Below are positions 37,582-49,053 of a stretch of 64,000 bases of DNA, one piece after another. The DNA is taken from positions 5,642,001 through 5,706,000 of the forward strand of contig NZ_CP108025.1 of the NCBI RefSeq assembly GCF_041435095.1, read 5' to 3'. A program made the position numbers and the translations under genes. The notes under the pieces were generated by a model that did no database searches, was not told the DNA's origin, and saw only the letters and a list, made by a program, of their open reading frames with translations. The DNA comes from Kitasatospora sp. NBC_00315 (GTDB taxonomy: Bacteria; Actinomycetota; Actinomycetes; Streptomycetales; Streptomycetaceae). Every line of letters starts with the position of its first letter. Position 1 is the stretch's first letter.

Positions 37582-38076
37582 ATGTCGATCGACATCGCCA
37601 ACGAGTCCGGTTGGGACGCCGACGAGGACTCGCTCCTCGACATCGCCCGCTACGCCCTCGACAAGATGCGGATCCACCCGCAGTCCGAACTGTCCGTGAT
37701 CCTGGTGGACAGCGCGGCGATGGAGGAGCTCCACATCCAGTGGATGGACCTCCCGGGACCCACCGACGTGATGTCCTTCCCGATGGACGAGCTGCGCCCC
37801 GGCAAGGAGGGCGAGGAACTGCCGCAGGGCCTGCTCGGCGACATCGTGCTCTGCCCCGAGGTGGCCAAGGAGCAGGGCCTGGCGGCGCCCTCGAAGCACT
37901 CCATGGACGAGGAGCTCCAGCTGCTCACCGTCCACGGGGTGCTGCACGTCCTCGGCTACGACCACGAGGAGCCGGACGAGGAGCGGGCGATGTTCGCGCT
38001 CCAGAAGCGGATCCTGGACGACTGGCGCACCGGCCGGGGCCTGGAGGGCATCTCTCCGGCCCCCACCACCCACTGA
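37582..38076 (+). CDS. ybeY: Endoribonuclease YbeY
   Basis: A 164-residue metal-dependent single-strand RNase needed for 16S rRNA 3'-end maturation and ribosome quality control. The signature [14 protein letters not shown] gives histidines 118, 122 and 128. The N-terminal half has the usual [33 protein letters not shown]. Follows phoH closely, a conserved pair, and probably shares its transcript with the CorC-like gene 19 bases downstream. Confidence 0.96.
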   Translation: MSIDIANESGWDADEDSLLDIARYALDKMRIHPQSELSVILVDSAAMEELHIQWMDLPGPTDVMSFPMDELRPGKEGEELPQGLLGDIVLCPEVAKEQGLAAPSKHSMDEELQLLTVHGVLHVLGYDHEEPDEERAMFALQKRILDDWRTGRGLEGISPAPTTH

Positions 38077-38095
38077 GCGCGGGGTCCGGTCCGCT

Positions 38096-39436
38096 GTGAG
38101 TGGCGAGAGTACGAGCTTCATCCTGGGCGCCGTCCTGCTCACCGGCCTCGGCTGGCTGGCGGCCTGCGCCGAGGCGGGCATCTCCCGGGTCTCCCGGTTC
38201 CGGGCGGAGGAGGCGGTCCGGGCCGGGCGGCGCGGCGCGGACCGGATGCTGACGCTGGCCTCCGACCCGATCCGGTACCTCAACCTGGCCACCCTGATCC
38301 GGGTGGCCAGCGAGATGGCGGCGGCCGTCATGGTCACCGTGGTCTGTGTGCGCAACGTCGAGCCGACCTGGCAGGCCGTGCTGCTGGCGTTCGGGGTGAT
38401 GGTGCTGGTCTCGTTCGTCGCGGTCGGCGTCTCGCCGCGCACGATCGGCCGCCAGCACCCGCTCAGCACCGTCACGGCGGCCGCCTTCGTGCTGCTGCCG
38501 CTGGCCCGGATCCTCGGGCCGATCCCGCGGCTGCTGATCCTCACCGGCAACGCGCTCACCCCCGGCAAGGGGTACCGCGAGGGCCCGTTCGCCTCCGAGG
38601 CGGAGCTGCGGGCCCTGGTCGACCTCGCCGAGAAGGACGACCTGATCGAGGACGACGAGCGGCGGATGGTGCACTCGGTCTTCGAACTGGGCGACACCAT
38701 CGTGCGCGAGGTGATGGTGCCGCGCACCGACCTGGTGATGATCGAGCGGCACAAGACCGTCCGCCAGGCGCTCACGCTGGCGCTGCGCTCCGGCTTCTCG
38801 CGGATCCCGGTGGTCGGTGACAACGAGGACGACGTGGTCGGCATCGTCTACCTCAAGGACCTCGTCCGCCTCACCCACATCAACCGCGACGCCGAGTCGG
38901 AGCCGGTGGGCGGCGTGATGCGCCCGGCCGTCTTCATTCCCGACAGCAAGCCGGCCGGCGACCTGCTGCGCGAGATGCAGCAGATGCGCTCGCACGTGGC
39001 GATCGTGATCGACGAGTACGGCGGCACGGCCGGTCTGGTCACCATCGAGGACATCCTGGAGGAGATCGTCGGCGAGATCACCGACGAGTACGACCGGGAG
39101 ATCGCCCCGGTCGAGGACCTCGGCGACGGCTCGTACCGGATCACCGCCCGGCTGCTGGTCGAGGACCTCGGGGACCTCTTCGGCATCGAGCTGGAGGACG
39201 AGGACGTCGAGACCGTCGGCGGCCTGCTGGCCAAGCACCTCGGGCGGGTGCCGATCCCCGGGTCCGCCTGCGAGATACCGCTGCCGGAGGACGTGACCGG
39301 CGACCTCACCGCCATCCTGCTGACCGCCGAGAGCTCGGCCGGCCGGCGCAACCGGATCGGTACCGTGGTGGCCTCTCCGGTGCGCGTGCCGGAGCAGGGC
39401 GACGGCGAGGACGGCGACCGGTCCGAGGGGCGCTGA
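38096..39436 (+). CDS. Hemolysin family protein / CorC-type CBS-domain membrane protein
   Basis: A 446-residue integral membrane protein. The N-terminal DUF21 domain has about four helices (FILGAVLLTGLGWLAACAEAGISRVSRF first). A tandem CBS pair begins at VREVMVPRTDLVMIE and continues through the VVGIVYLKDLVRL and AIVIDEYGGTAGLVTIEDILEEIVGEI stretches; a CorC_HlyC domain closes the protein. The family is linked to Mg2+/Co2+ transport or export; the phoH-ybeY-corC linkage suggests translation-related or membrane-stress coupling. GTG start 19 bases after ybeY. Confidence 0.93.
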   Translation: MSGESTSFILGAVLLTGLGWLAACAEAGISRVSRFRAEEAVRAGRRGADRMLTLASDPIRYLNLATLIRVASEMAAAVMVTVVCVRNVEPTWQAVLLAFGVMVLVSFVAVGVSPRTIGRQHPLSTVTAAAFVLLPLARILGPIPRLLILTGNALTPGKGYREGPFASEAELRALVDLAEKDDLIEDDERRMVHSVFELGDTIVREVMVPRTDLVMIERHKTVRQALTLALRSGFSRIPVVGDNEDDVVGIVYLKDLVRLTHINRDAESEPVGGVMRPAVFIPDSKPAGDLLREMQQMRSHVAIVIDEYGGTAGLVTIEDILEEIVGEITDEYDREIAPVEDLGDGSYRITARLLVEDLGDLFGIELEDEDVETVGGLLAKHLGRVPIPGSACEIPLPEDVTGDLTAILLTAESSAGRRNRIGTVVASPVRVPEQGDGEDGDRSEGR

Positions 39437-39497
39437 GCCGCCCCGGAAGGACCAGCCCGACTTGCCCGGCCCGGCGGGGCGTCCCGACCATGTGGTC

Positions 39498-39731
39498 ATG
39501 ACTCATCAGTTGCGCGCTGAGTACGGCCCGCGGGGCCGGTCCGGCGGCGTCAAGACCTGGCACGTCCTGCGGAGCGCGAGCGGGACCGAGGCGATGTGCG
39601 GCCGCACCGTCGACGCGGACGCCGAGGCGCGGTCGGAGACGGAGTGGGGCAGGACCGAGCGGCCGTGCTGCCAGCAGTGCGGCTCGCTCTACCTGCACGA
39701 GGCCCCGCTCACGCCCGGCGACCGGGGCTGA
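39498..39731 (+). CDS. Small cysteine-containing hypothetical protein
   Basis: A 77-residue protein (from ATG 39498) rich in charged residues, with three cysteines near one another in the second half: EAMCGRTVD and ERPCCQQCGSLYLHE. The CCxxC pattern with an upstream Cys and His suggests a small zinc-binding domain. An in-frame TTG at 39462 preceded by GGAAGG would add 12 residues. Function unknown. It sits in the corC-era interval, where several small genes are found. Confidence 0.6.
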   Translation: MTHQLRAEYGPRGRSGGVKTWHVLRSASGTEAMCGRTVDADAEARSETEWGRTERPCCQQCGSLYLHEAPLTPGDRG

Positions 39732-39869
39732 GGCCGGGGCGGGCGGGGTGGTCGGCTCGCCCGCCGTGCGCCCCGGTGGGCGAGGAGTAGCGTGGAACGC
39801 GGTGCGGGCACGCCCGTCCGCGCGGGGAGGGCCGCGTTGTGCGCCGTCACGTCCGTGGTGGAGGTCTCC

Positions 39870-40409
39870 ATGAAACTTCAAGACGAACTGCCCGTCGATC
39901 GCCGGCTCGCCCAGGTGTACCGGATCGGCGCGGGTCTGGGCGGTGTCTTCCTGCTGGTCTTCGGCATTCTCGGGCTGGCCGGCCACCCGGGCTTCCTGTC
40001 CACCGAGGGCGACCACGTGGCCGGGCTGTCCACCAACGGGGCGCTGGCCGTGCTCTCCGTGGTGATGGGCCTGGTGCTGGTGGGCGGAGCGGTGGTGGGC
40101 GGCAACTTCGCCTCGAACCTCAACATGATCGTCGGGCTGCTGTTCGTGCTCTCCGGCTTCTACGGCCTGACGGTGCTCGGCCGTCCCGACGCCAACATCC
40201 TGAACTTCCGGATGTCCAACGTCCTGTTCGCCTTCATCTTCGGCTTCGTCGTGCTCACCTTCGGGATGTACGGCAGAGTCAGCAGCCATCTGCCGCTGGA
40301 CAACCCGTACTGGCAGAAGCGCCACCGCGAGGAGCAGCCGATGCCCTCCGGCCCGCCCGCGTTCGTCAAGGTCATGAAGCCCGGCCCGCCGAACCCGATC
40401 GGTCACTGA
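39870..40409 (+). CDS. DUF4383 family membrane protein
   Basis: A 179-residue polytopic protein with four hydrophobic helices (IGAGLGGVFLLVFGILGLAG, GALAVLSVVMGLVLVGGAVVGG, LNMIVGLLFVLSGFYGLTVLG, MSNVLFAFIFGFVVLTFGMYG) and a short hydrophilic C-terminus. The pattern and NLNMIVGLLFVLSGFYGL match the actinobacterial DUF4383 family. ATG has GGAGG five bases upstream (39860-39864), which decides this start. Biochemical function unknown. Confidence 0.85.
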   Translation: MKLQDELPVDRRLAQVYRIGAGLGGVFLLVFGILGLAGHPGFLSTEGDHVAGLSTNGALAVLSVVMGLVLVGGAVVGGNFASNLNMIVGLLFVLSGFYGLTVLGRPDANILNFRMSNVLFAFIFGFVVLTFGMYGRVSSHLPLDNPYWQKRHREEQPMPSGPPAFVKVMKPGPPNPIGH

Positions 40410-40458
40410 GCCGGACCGCACGGCCGTCCGGCGATCACCTCCGCCTATGCTCTGCGGC

Positions 40459-40812
40459 ATGAGTGATGTCACCGAGCTGGACCCCGAGGACAAGAAGATC
40501 ATCACCCTGGCCCGCTCCGCCCGCGCCCGCAACGGCGTGGCGGAGGGGGCCGCGGTGCGCGACGAGAACGGGCGGACCTACGTCGCCGGGACGGTCGCCC
40601 TGGAGTCGCTGAGGCTCAGCGCGCTCCAGACGGCCGTGGCGATGGCGGTGGCCAGCGGGGCGCGCGGGCTGGAGGCGGCCGCGGTGGTCAGCGAGGCCGC
40701 GCAGCCGGCCGACGCGGACCTGGCCGCCGTGCGCGACCTGGGGGGCGCCGGCACCCCGGTCCTGCTGGCCGGTCCGGACGGCGTGCTGCGGGTGGCGGCC
40801 CAGGCCCGCTGA
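40459..40812 (+). CDS. Cytidine deaminase-like protein lacking the zinc site
   Basis: A 117-residue protein with the cytidine-deaminase fold beginning (LARSARARNGVAEGAAVRDENGRTYVAGTVALESLRLSALQTAVAMAVASGARG), but the catalytic elements are missing: the HAE or CAE motif is replaced by LSALQ and the downstream PCxxC motif is absent, with no cysteine in the protein at all. It is therefore unlikely to deaminate nucleosides and may bind them or serve structurally. ATG at 40459 fits MSDVTELDPEDKKI. It lies 97 bases before the tiny membrane protein and then era, a recurring actinobacterial neighbourhood. Confidence 0.75.
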   Translation: MSDVTELDPEDKKIITLARSARARNGVAEGAAVRDENGRTYVAGTVALESLRLSALQTAVAMAVASGARGLEAAAVVSEAAQPADADLAAVRDLGGAGTPVLLAGPDGVLRVAAQAR

Positions 40813-40909
40813 GCACGGCCCGTGGACGGGACGCCCGCCCCATCCGATCGGCGGATAATCTCAACCTGGAGAGCTCCGGCGGGGCTCCGGACCGGGGGGA
40901 GCCGGGAGG

Positions 40910-41071
40910 ATGGGGCCGTGGGCGTTCTTGGCGGGGCTGCTGCTGAGCGTGATGGGCATGGGCAAGTGGCAGGAGACCGGCTCGCCGTTCTGGCTGGGCG
41001 GCTCGATCGCCCTCTTCGTGGTCGTCCTGGTCAGCGGTCTGGCCTCGCTCGGCGGAGGCGGCAAGGGGTAG
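40910..41071 (+). CDS. Tiny two-helix membrane protein (53 aa)
   Basis: The frame ATG at 40910 to TAG at 41071 encodes MGPWAFLAGLLLSVMGMGK, then a short loop WQETGSPFWLG and a second helix GSIALFVVVLVSGLAS with a Gly-rich end. GGAG at 40898-40901 is 8 bases before the ATG, and codon third positions are GC-rich as in real genes. The position between the cytidine-deaminase-like gene and era, 42 bases before the era start, and the two-helix layout support it. Role unknown. Confidence 0.65.
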   Translation: MGPWAFLAGLLLSVMGMGKWQETGSPFWLGGSIALFVVVLVSGLASLGGGGKG

Positions 41072-41112
41072 TCCGGGCGGCCTGTCCGCCGGGCCCTTGG
41101 TGATCAGGGACA

Positions 41113-42063
41113 ATGGGGCACATGAGCGTTACTTCCCCCTCCCAGGCCGGCACCTACCGATCCGGCTTCGCGTGCTTCGTCGGCCGTCCCAACGCGGGCA
41201 AGTCGACCCTGACCAACGCCCTGGTGGGGACGAAGGTCGCGATCACCTCCGACCGCCCCCAGACCACCCGGCACACCGTACGCGGCATCGTGCACCGCCC
41301 GGACGCCCAGCTGGTGCTGGTCGACACCCCCGGCCTGCACAAGCCCCGGACGCTGCTCGGCGAGCGGCTCAACGACCTCGTCCGCAGCACCTGGGCGGAG
41401 GTCGACGTGATCGGCTTCTGCCTCCCGGCCGATCAGAAGCTCGGCCCCGGCGACAAGTTCATCGCCAAGGAACTCGCCGAGGTCAAGAAGACGCCGAAGG
41501 TGGCCATCGTCACCAAGACCGACCTGGTCGACTCCAAGGCGCTCGCCTCCCAGCTGATCGCCATCCACCAGCTGGGGCTGGAGCTCGGCATCGAGTGGGC
41601 CGAGATCGTCCCGGTCTCGGCCGTCGGCGACACCCAGATCGGACTGCTGGCCGACCTGCTGGCCCCGCTGCTCCCGGCCGGCCCGCCGCTCTACCCGGAC
41701 GGCGACCTCACCGACGAGCCCGAGCTGGTCATGGTCGCCGAGCTGATCCGCGAGGCCGCCCTGGAGGGCGTCCGCGACGAGCTGCCGCACTCGCTCGCCG
41801 TGGTGGTCGAGGAGATGATCCCGCGCGAGGGCCGCCCGGCCGACCGCCCGCTGCTGGACATCCACGCCAACGTCTACATCGAGCGGCAGAGCCAGAAGGC
41901 CATCGTGATCGGGGCCAAGGGGGCCCGGCTGAAGCACGTCGGCACCACCGCCCGCAAGCACATCGAGGCGCTGCTCGGCACGCCGGTCTACCTGGACCTG
42001 CACGTGAAGGTCGCCAAGGACTGGCAGCGCGACCCCAAGCAGCTGCGCAAGCTCGGTTTCTGA
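41113..42063 (+). CDS. era: GTPase Era
   Basis: A 316-residue GTPase that binds 16S rRNA near its 3' end and acts in 30S assembly. G motifs: GRPNAGKS (24-31), DTPGLH in the switch II region, and TKTD (NKxD variant). A C-terminal KH domain (LKHVGTTARKHIEALLGTPVYLDLHVKVAKDWQRD) ends the protein, and IVIGAKGARLK is typical of Era. A second ATG at 41122 (MSVTSPSQA) is equally plausible; the first was kept. Follows a tiny membrane protein; a strong hairpin ends the unit. Confidence 0.97.
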   Translation: MGHMSVTSPSQAGTYRSGFACFVGRPNAGKSTLTNALVGTKVAITSDRPQTTRHTVRGIVHRPDAQLVLVDTPGLHKPRTLLGERLNDLVRSTWAEVDVIGFCLPADQKLGPGDKFIAKELAEVKKTPKVAIVTKTDLVDSKALASQLIAIHQLGLELGIEWAEIVPVSAVGDTQIGLLADLLAPLLPAGPPLYPDGDLTDEPELVMVAELIREAALEGVRDELPHSLAVVVEEMIPREGRPADRPLLDIHANVYIERQSQKAIVIGAKGARLKHVGTTARKHIEALLGTPVYLDLHVKVAKDWQRDPKQLRKLGF

Positions 42064-42080
42064 CCCGGCGACAGACTCCG

Positions 42081-42110
42081 GTCGCGGCGCCCCGCCGGGG
42101 GCGCCGCGAC
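42081..42110. terminator. Terminator between era and the minus-strand protease-inhibitor operon
   Basis: A 13-bp perfect stem GTCGCGGCGCCCC (42081-42093) with 42098-42110, loop GCCG, 17 bases after era. It can serve convergent genes on both strands. Confidence 0.85.
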
Positions 42111-42148
42111 GGACGGACGGGGGTGTCGGCGCTCCCGACGGCCCGGGA

Positions 42149-42415
42149 TCAGCCGCCTTCGCGCAGCACCAGGGAGACCAGCTCGCGCTGGGAGTCCGAC
42201 AGCTTCGGATCGGCGCAGTGCACGGTGCGGCCGTCTACGGTGATGGCGTAGTGGAAGCCGTCCGGTACCCCGTAGGAGGGAGCGCGCAGCCCGCCCACGA
42301 CGGCCTCCCGGGCCAGGGCGTGGACGTGCGGCGCGTCGGTGCGCTCGGCGGTGTCGAGCTCCGCGCGCTGGGGGCGGCCCGCGAAACCGCCGGTCCGGGT
42401 GACCTGAATACGCAT
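42149..42415 (-). CDS. Emfourin-type protease inhibitor
   Basis: An 88-residue protein beginning MRIQVTRTGGFAGRPQRAELDTAE and containing PDGFHYAITVDGRTVH and SDSQRELVSLVLREG. The N-terminal RTGGFAG and the ITVDGRTV-like strand match the emfourin family, named from the cytosolic inhibitor of protealysin-like M4 proteases. The gene lies 68 bases downstream of an M4 protease gene on the same strand, so both are probably co-transcribed and the inhibitor protects the cytoplasm against the protease. The start ATG (42413-42415 complement) is chosen by homology to this family; further ATG codons lie upstream in the same frame. Confidence 0.75.
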   Translation of the reverse strand: MRIQVTRTGGFAGRPQRAELDTAERTDAPHVHALAREAVVGGLRAPSYGVPDGFHYAITVDGRTVHCADPKLSDSQRELVSLVLREGG

Positions 42416-42465
42416 GGTGTCCATGGTGCTACGCAGGGATGGGATTGCGCGCCGGTTTCCCATAG

Positions 42466-45612
<3,147 letters not shown>

Positions 45613-45631
45613 CCCGTACGTCTCGACCGGC

Positions 45632-45663
45632 CGAGTGGGCCGCCCCCGGGGGCGGCCCACTCG
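45632..45663. terminator. Terminator after leuA
   Basis: A 32-base perfect palindrome (arms CGAGTGGGCCGCCCCC and its complement) starts 20 bases after the leuA stop. Because there is no spacer, the RNA would use a small loop of the central bases. Confidence 0.8.
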
Positions 45664-45968
45664 CATGTCCGGCCGGGCCGCCCGGCCCCGTGGGCGGTGA
45701 CCCGGCCCGCCCCGTGGGCGGCGGCCCGCCGCCGCCGGACCGTCCGGCGTGCCGATCCTCTCGGGCCGCCCCGGGGGCGGGCGGGTGAGGCGCTGTGTCC
45801 TGCGCCACATTTTTCTGCGTCCCGAGCCGTTCGGGGTACTGACACGTGCCGGTAACCGTGGCAACATCGACCCACCGGAAATCCGGGGTCGGTGGGACGG
45901 CCACGGGTCCGGTCGCGTGACCTGCCCATTGTTGTGCAGGCCGCCTGCCATGTCTGGGGAGTGGCGCC
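45664..45968. other. Intergenic region between leuA and TerB-like gene
   Basis: About 300 bases. The left half repeats CCCGTGGGCGG-like units; the right half is AT-richer (CACATTTTTCTGCG, 45807-45820) and probably carries the promoter of the TerB-like gene, though I cannot fix the boxes. I see no gene here. Confidence 0.4.
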
Positions 45969-46631
45969 GTGACAGGGTTGTGGGGTGTCCGTCCTCGCTG
46001 GCGGACTGACGTTCTCGGTGACTTCTTCTGCCCAGGGTGCGGCGGGGACCGCAACTACCGCCGGCAGCACGGCCGGCGGTGGCTGCGGGTTCTCGGTACG
46101 CCACTCCTCCCGGTCGGCCCGGTGATCGGCAGCGTGCAGTGCACGTCCTGCCACGGCCGGTACGGCGTGCGGAGCCTGGAGCAGCTCACCAGTGTCCGAC
46201 TCTCCGGCATGCTGCGCGACGCCCAGTACACCGTCGCCCTCGCGCTGCTCGCGGCCGGCGGCACCGGCAGCCGGGCGGCCCGCGAGGCCGCCTGCACGGT
46301 GGTGCGGGACGCCGGCTTCGAGGACTGCGGCGAGGCCCAGGTGCTGGCGGCGCTGGCCGCCCTGTCCGGTCTCGGCGACGAGCTCCAGGAGGCGCACCGC
46401 CCGGCCGAGGCGCTCACCGTCGAGGTCCACGCGGCCCTCGAACCCCTCACTCCGCACCTGGCCCAGCAGGGACGCGAGCGGCTGCTGCTCCAGGGCGCCT
46501 GGATCGCCCTCTCCGACGGCCGCTACCTGCCGCAGGAGCGCGAGGCGCTGGCCGTCGTCGGTCGGTGTCTGGGCCTCGGCGAGGAGCAGGTCGGCACGCT
46601 GCTCGAAGCCGCCACCCGCGCCGCGCACTGA
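45969..46631 (+). CDS. TerB-like protein with N-terminal zinc-binding region
   Basis: A 220-residue protein with two CxxC motifs near the N-terminus (FCPGCGGDRNYRRQ and QCTSCHGRYGV) that probably bind one zinc ion, followed by an all-helical domain of about 130 residues with TerB character (LLLQGAWIALSDGRYLPQEREALAVVGRCLGLGEEQV). TerB-type domains act with tellurite-resistance or membrane-associated stress systems, but a stand-alone protein like this has no known target. GTG start preceded by GGGGAG. Lies between leuA and recO. Confidence 0.8.
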   Translation: MTGLWGVRPRWRTDVLGDFFCPGCGGDRNYRRQHGRRWLRVLGTPLLPVGPVIGSVQCTSCHGRYGVRSLEQLTSVRLSGMLRDAQYTVALALLAAGGTGSRAAREAACTVVRDAGFEDCGEAQVLAALAALSGLGDELQEAHRPAEALTVEVHAALEPLTPHLAQQGRERLLLQGAWIALSDGRYLPQEREALAVVGRCLGLGEEQVGTLLEAATRAAH

Positions 46632-46661
46632 CCGCGAGCCGGCGCTCTCCCCGGGTGCCCC

Positions 46662-46699
46662 GCGCACCCACTCCCGCGCACCCACTCCCGCGCACCCAC
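46662..46699. repeat. Tandem GCGCACCCACTCCC repeat
   Basis: About 2.7 copies of a 14-base unit lie in the 278-base TerB-like to recO gap. No gene is apparent in the gap. Confidence 0.7.
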
Positions 46700-46908
46700 C
46701 CGTCCGCGTCCCGCCCACGAGCCGGGCCCGGTGTCCCCCCTCCGGGCCCGCCACGACCCGCACCGGTGGCCATCCCCCCATGGACCCGGTGCGGGTCCGC
46801 GTTCGCCGGTCCGGCCCGGTCCGCGCCGCGCATGCGCGAGAATGGGGGGATGCCTTCACGGACGCCCGCCCCGCGCCGCCCCGCCCGCACCCCCCGCGAG
46901 GCGTCGGC

Positions 46909-47655
46909 ATGAGCCTGTTCCGGGACGACGGTGTCGTGCTGCGGGCGCAGAAGCTCGGTGAGGCCGACCGGATCATCACCCTGCTCACCCGCCAGCACGG
47001 CAAGGTCCGCGCGGTGGCCCGGGGGGTGCGCAAGACCAAGTCGAAGTTCGGGGCCCGCCTGGAGCCCTTCTCGCACGTCGACGTCCAGTTCTTCAGCCGG
47101 GGCAGCGACCTGATCGGCCGGGGTCTGCCGCTCTGCACCCAGGTGGAGACGATCGCGCCCTACGGCGGTCCGATCGTCGCCGACTACGGCCGCTACACCG
47201 CCGGCACGGCCATGCTGGAGACGGCGGAACGATTCGCCGAGAACGAGGGCGAGCCGGCTGTGCAGCAGTACCTGCTGCTGGTCGGCGCGCTGCGTACGCT
47301 GGCGGGCGGCACCCACGAGTCCCATCTGGTGCTGGACGCCTTCCTGCTGCGCTCGCTCGCGGTGAACGGGTACGGCGCGAGCTTCACCGACTGCGCCAAG
47401 TGCGGGCTGGAGGGGCCGAACCGTTTCTTCTCCCTGCAGGCCGGTGGTGTGCTCTGCGGGGACTGCCGGGTCCCGGGTTGTGCCGTACCCTCCCCTGAGA
47501 CACTGGTACTGCTCGGCTCGCTGCTGTCAGGGGACTGGCAGACGGCCGACGCCTGCGAACCGCGGTACTGGCGGGAGGGCAGCGGCCTGGTTGCGGCCTA
47601 TCTGCAGTGGCACCTGGAGCGGGGAATCCGCTCGATGAGATACGTGGAGAAGTGA
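46909..47655 (+). CDS. recO: DNA repair protein RecO
   Basis: A 248-residue recombination mediator that helps RecA displace SSB, acting with RecR and RecF. N-terminal OB-fold ([42 protein letters not shown]-like) and C-terminal zinc-finger CAKCG and CGDC with HESHL between them. The ATG at 46909 follows GAGG. Upstream frame is open but lacks coding character. uppS begins 3 bases after its stop. Confidence 0.95.
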   Translation: MSLFRDDGVVLRAQKLGEADRIITLLTRQHGKVRAVARGVRKTKSKFGARLEPFSHVDVQFFSRGSDLIGRGLPLCTQVETIAPYGGPIVADYGRYTAGTAMLETAERFAENEGEPAVQQYLLLVGALRTLAGGTHESHLVLDAFLLRSLAVNGYGASFTDCAKCGLEGPNRFFSLQAGGVLCGDCRVPGCAVPSPETLVLLGSLLSGDWQTADACEPRYWREGSGLVAAYLQWHLERGIRSMRYVEK

Positions 47656-47657
47656 GC

Positions 47658-48506
47658 ATGGCAGCGCGACGGCTCTTCGGCGGCAGCAAGCTGAGGGAGT
47701 ACCTCCCCCCGACCCCGCACCCCAGCGGCGCCCGGCCCCCGAAGATCCCCGGTGAGCTGGTCCCGGCCCACGTCGCGATCGTGATGGACGGCAACGGCCG
47801 CTGGGCCAAGGAGCGCGGGCTGCCCCGCACCGAGGGCCACAAGGTCGGCGAGAGCGTCGTCCTCGACGTGCTCAAGGGCGCGATCGAGCTCGGCGTGAAG
47901 AACATCTCGCTCTACGCCTTCTCGACCGAGAACTGGAAGAGGTCCCCCGAGGAGGTGAAGTTCCTGATGAACTTCAACCGGGACGTCATCCACCGCCGCC
48001 GCGACGAGATGGACGCGATGGGCGTGCGGGTGCGCTGGGCCGGCCGGATGCCCAAGCTCTGGAAGAGCGTGGTCCAGGAACTCCAGGTCGCCGAGGAGCA
48101 GACCAAGGACAACGACGCCGTGACGCTCTACATGTGCGTCAACTACGGTGGCCGGGCCGAGATCGCGGACGCCGCCGCCGCCATGGCGGCCGACGTGGCG
48201 GCCGGGAAGCTCGACCCGAAGAAGGTCACCGAGAAGACCGTCGCCAAGTACATGTACCACCCGGACATGCCGGACGTGGACCTGTTCCTGCGCCCGAGCG
48301 GCGAGCAGCGGACGTCCAACTTCCTGCTCTGGCAGTCCGCGTACGCCGAGATGGTGTTCCAGGACGTGCTGTGGCCCGACTTCGACCGCCGCGACCTGTG
48401 GCGGGCCTGCGAGCAGTACGCCCGCCGCGACCGCCGCTTCGGCGGCGCCCTGCCGAACGACGTCCCGGCCGCCCAGTCGGCCGCCGAGGTGCCCCCGCAG
48501 CGCTGA
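47658..48506 (+). CDS. uppS: Isoprenyl transferase (undecaprenyl pyrophosphate synthase)
   Basis: A 282-residue cis-prenyltransferase that makes the lipid carrier for peptidoglycan and other wall polymers. Substrate-binding loop MDGNGRWA with Asp44; further conserved [23 protein letters not shown] and [22 protein letters not shown]. Start ATG 47658, 2 bases after the recO stop, with GGAG inside the recO end, so the two are translationally coupled. A hairpin terminator follows. Confidence 0.96.
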   Translation: MAARRLFGGSKLREYLPPTPHPSGARPPKIPGELVPAHVAIVMDGNGRWAKERGLPRTEGHKVGESVVLDVLKGAIELGVKNISLYAFSTENWKRSPEEVKFLMNFNRDVIHRRRDEMDAMGVRVRWAGRMPKLWKSVVQELQVAEEQTKDNDAVTLYMCVNYGGRAEIADAAAAMAADVAAGKLDPKKVTEKTVAKYMYHPDMPDVDLFLRPSGEQRTSNFLLWQSAYAEMVFQDVLWPDFDRRDLWRACEQYARRDRRFGGALPNDVPAAQSAAEVPPQR

Positions 48507-48557
48507 CCCGTGGCCGGCCGCGGCGCCAGGCGCGCGCGGCCGGTCCGGCACGCGGTC

Positions 48558-48586
48558 GCCCCCGCCCGGAGCGTCCGGACGGGGGC
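48558..48586. terminator. Terminator between uppS and zur
   Basis: A 13-bp stem with one mismatch (GCCCCCGCCCGGA 48558-48570 with 48574-48586) and a 3-base loop, between the convergent uppS and zur genes. Confidence 0.7.
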
Positions 48587-48607
48587 CGAGTGGTGCGGTG
48601 GCGCGGC

Positions 48608-49018
48608 TCAGTCCTTCTTCGCGCAGTCCGCGCAGGTGCCGAAGATCTCCAGGGTGTGCGCGACCTCGCTGAAGCCGTGCTCGGCGGCGACCGCGTTCGC
48701 CCAGCGCTCGACGGCGGGGCCCTCCACCTCGACGGTTGCGCCGCAGTGGCGGCAGACCAGGTGGTGGTGGTGCCCGCTGCTGCAGCGGCGGTAGACGGCC
48801 TCACCGTCGGCGGTGCGCAGCACGTCCACCTCGCCGGCGTCGGCGAGCGACTGCAGGGTGCGGTAGACGGTGGTCAGGCCGACCGAGTCTCCCCGGTGCT
48901 TGAGCATGTCGTGGAGTTCCTGGGCGCTGCGGAAGTCCTCGATCTCGTCCAGGGCCGCCGAGACGGCGGCTCGCTGCCGGGTCGATCGGGCGCGCGGCGT
49001 CGGGCCTGCGGTGGTCAC
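48608..49018 (-). CDS. zur: Fur-family transcriptional repressor, probably Zur
   Basis: A 136-residue winged-helix metalloregulator. DNA-binding helix region DSVGLTTVYRTLQSLADAG, the HHHHLVCRHCG zinc cluster (C89, C92) and C-terminal CADC (C129, C132). Association with znuBCA and Zur boxes at 51769-51805 indicates zinc rather than iron as the ligand. It starts at GTG (49016-49018 complement) preceded by AGGAGG at 7 bases. It is the promoter-distal gene of the unit behind znuB; a separate promoter is possible. Confidence 0.93.
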   Translation of the reverse strand: MTTAGPTPRARSTRQRAAVSAALDEIEDFRSAQELHDMLKHRGDSVGLTTVYRTLQSLADAGEVDVLRTADGEAVYRRCSSGHHHHLVCRHCGATVEVEGPAVERWANAVAAEHGFSEVAHTLEIFGTCADCAKKD

Positions 49019-49053
49019 CGTGGGTCCTCCTGGGGGTGGGGGCATGACGCACC

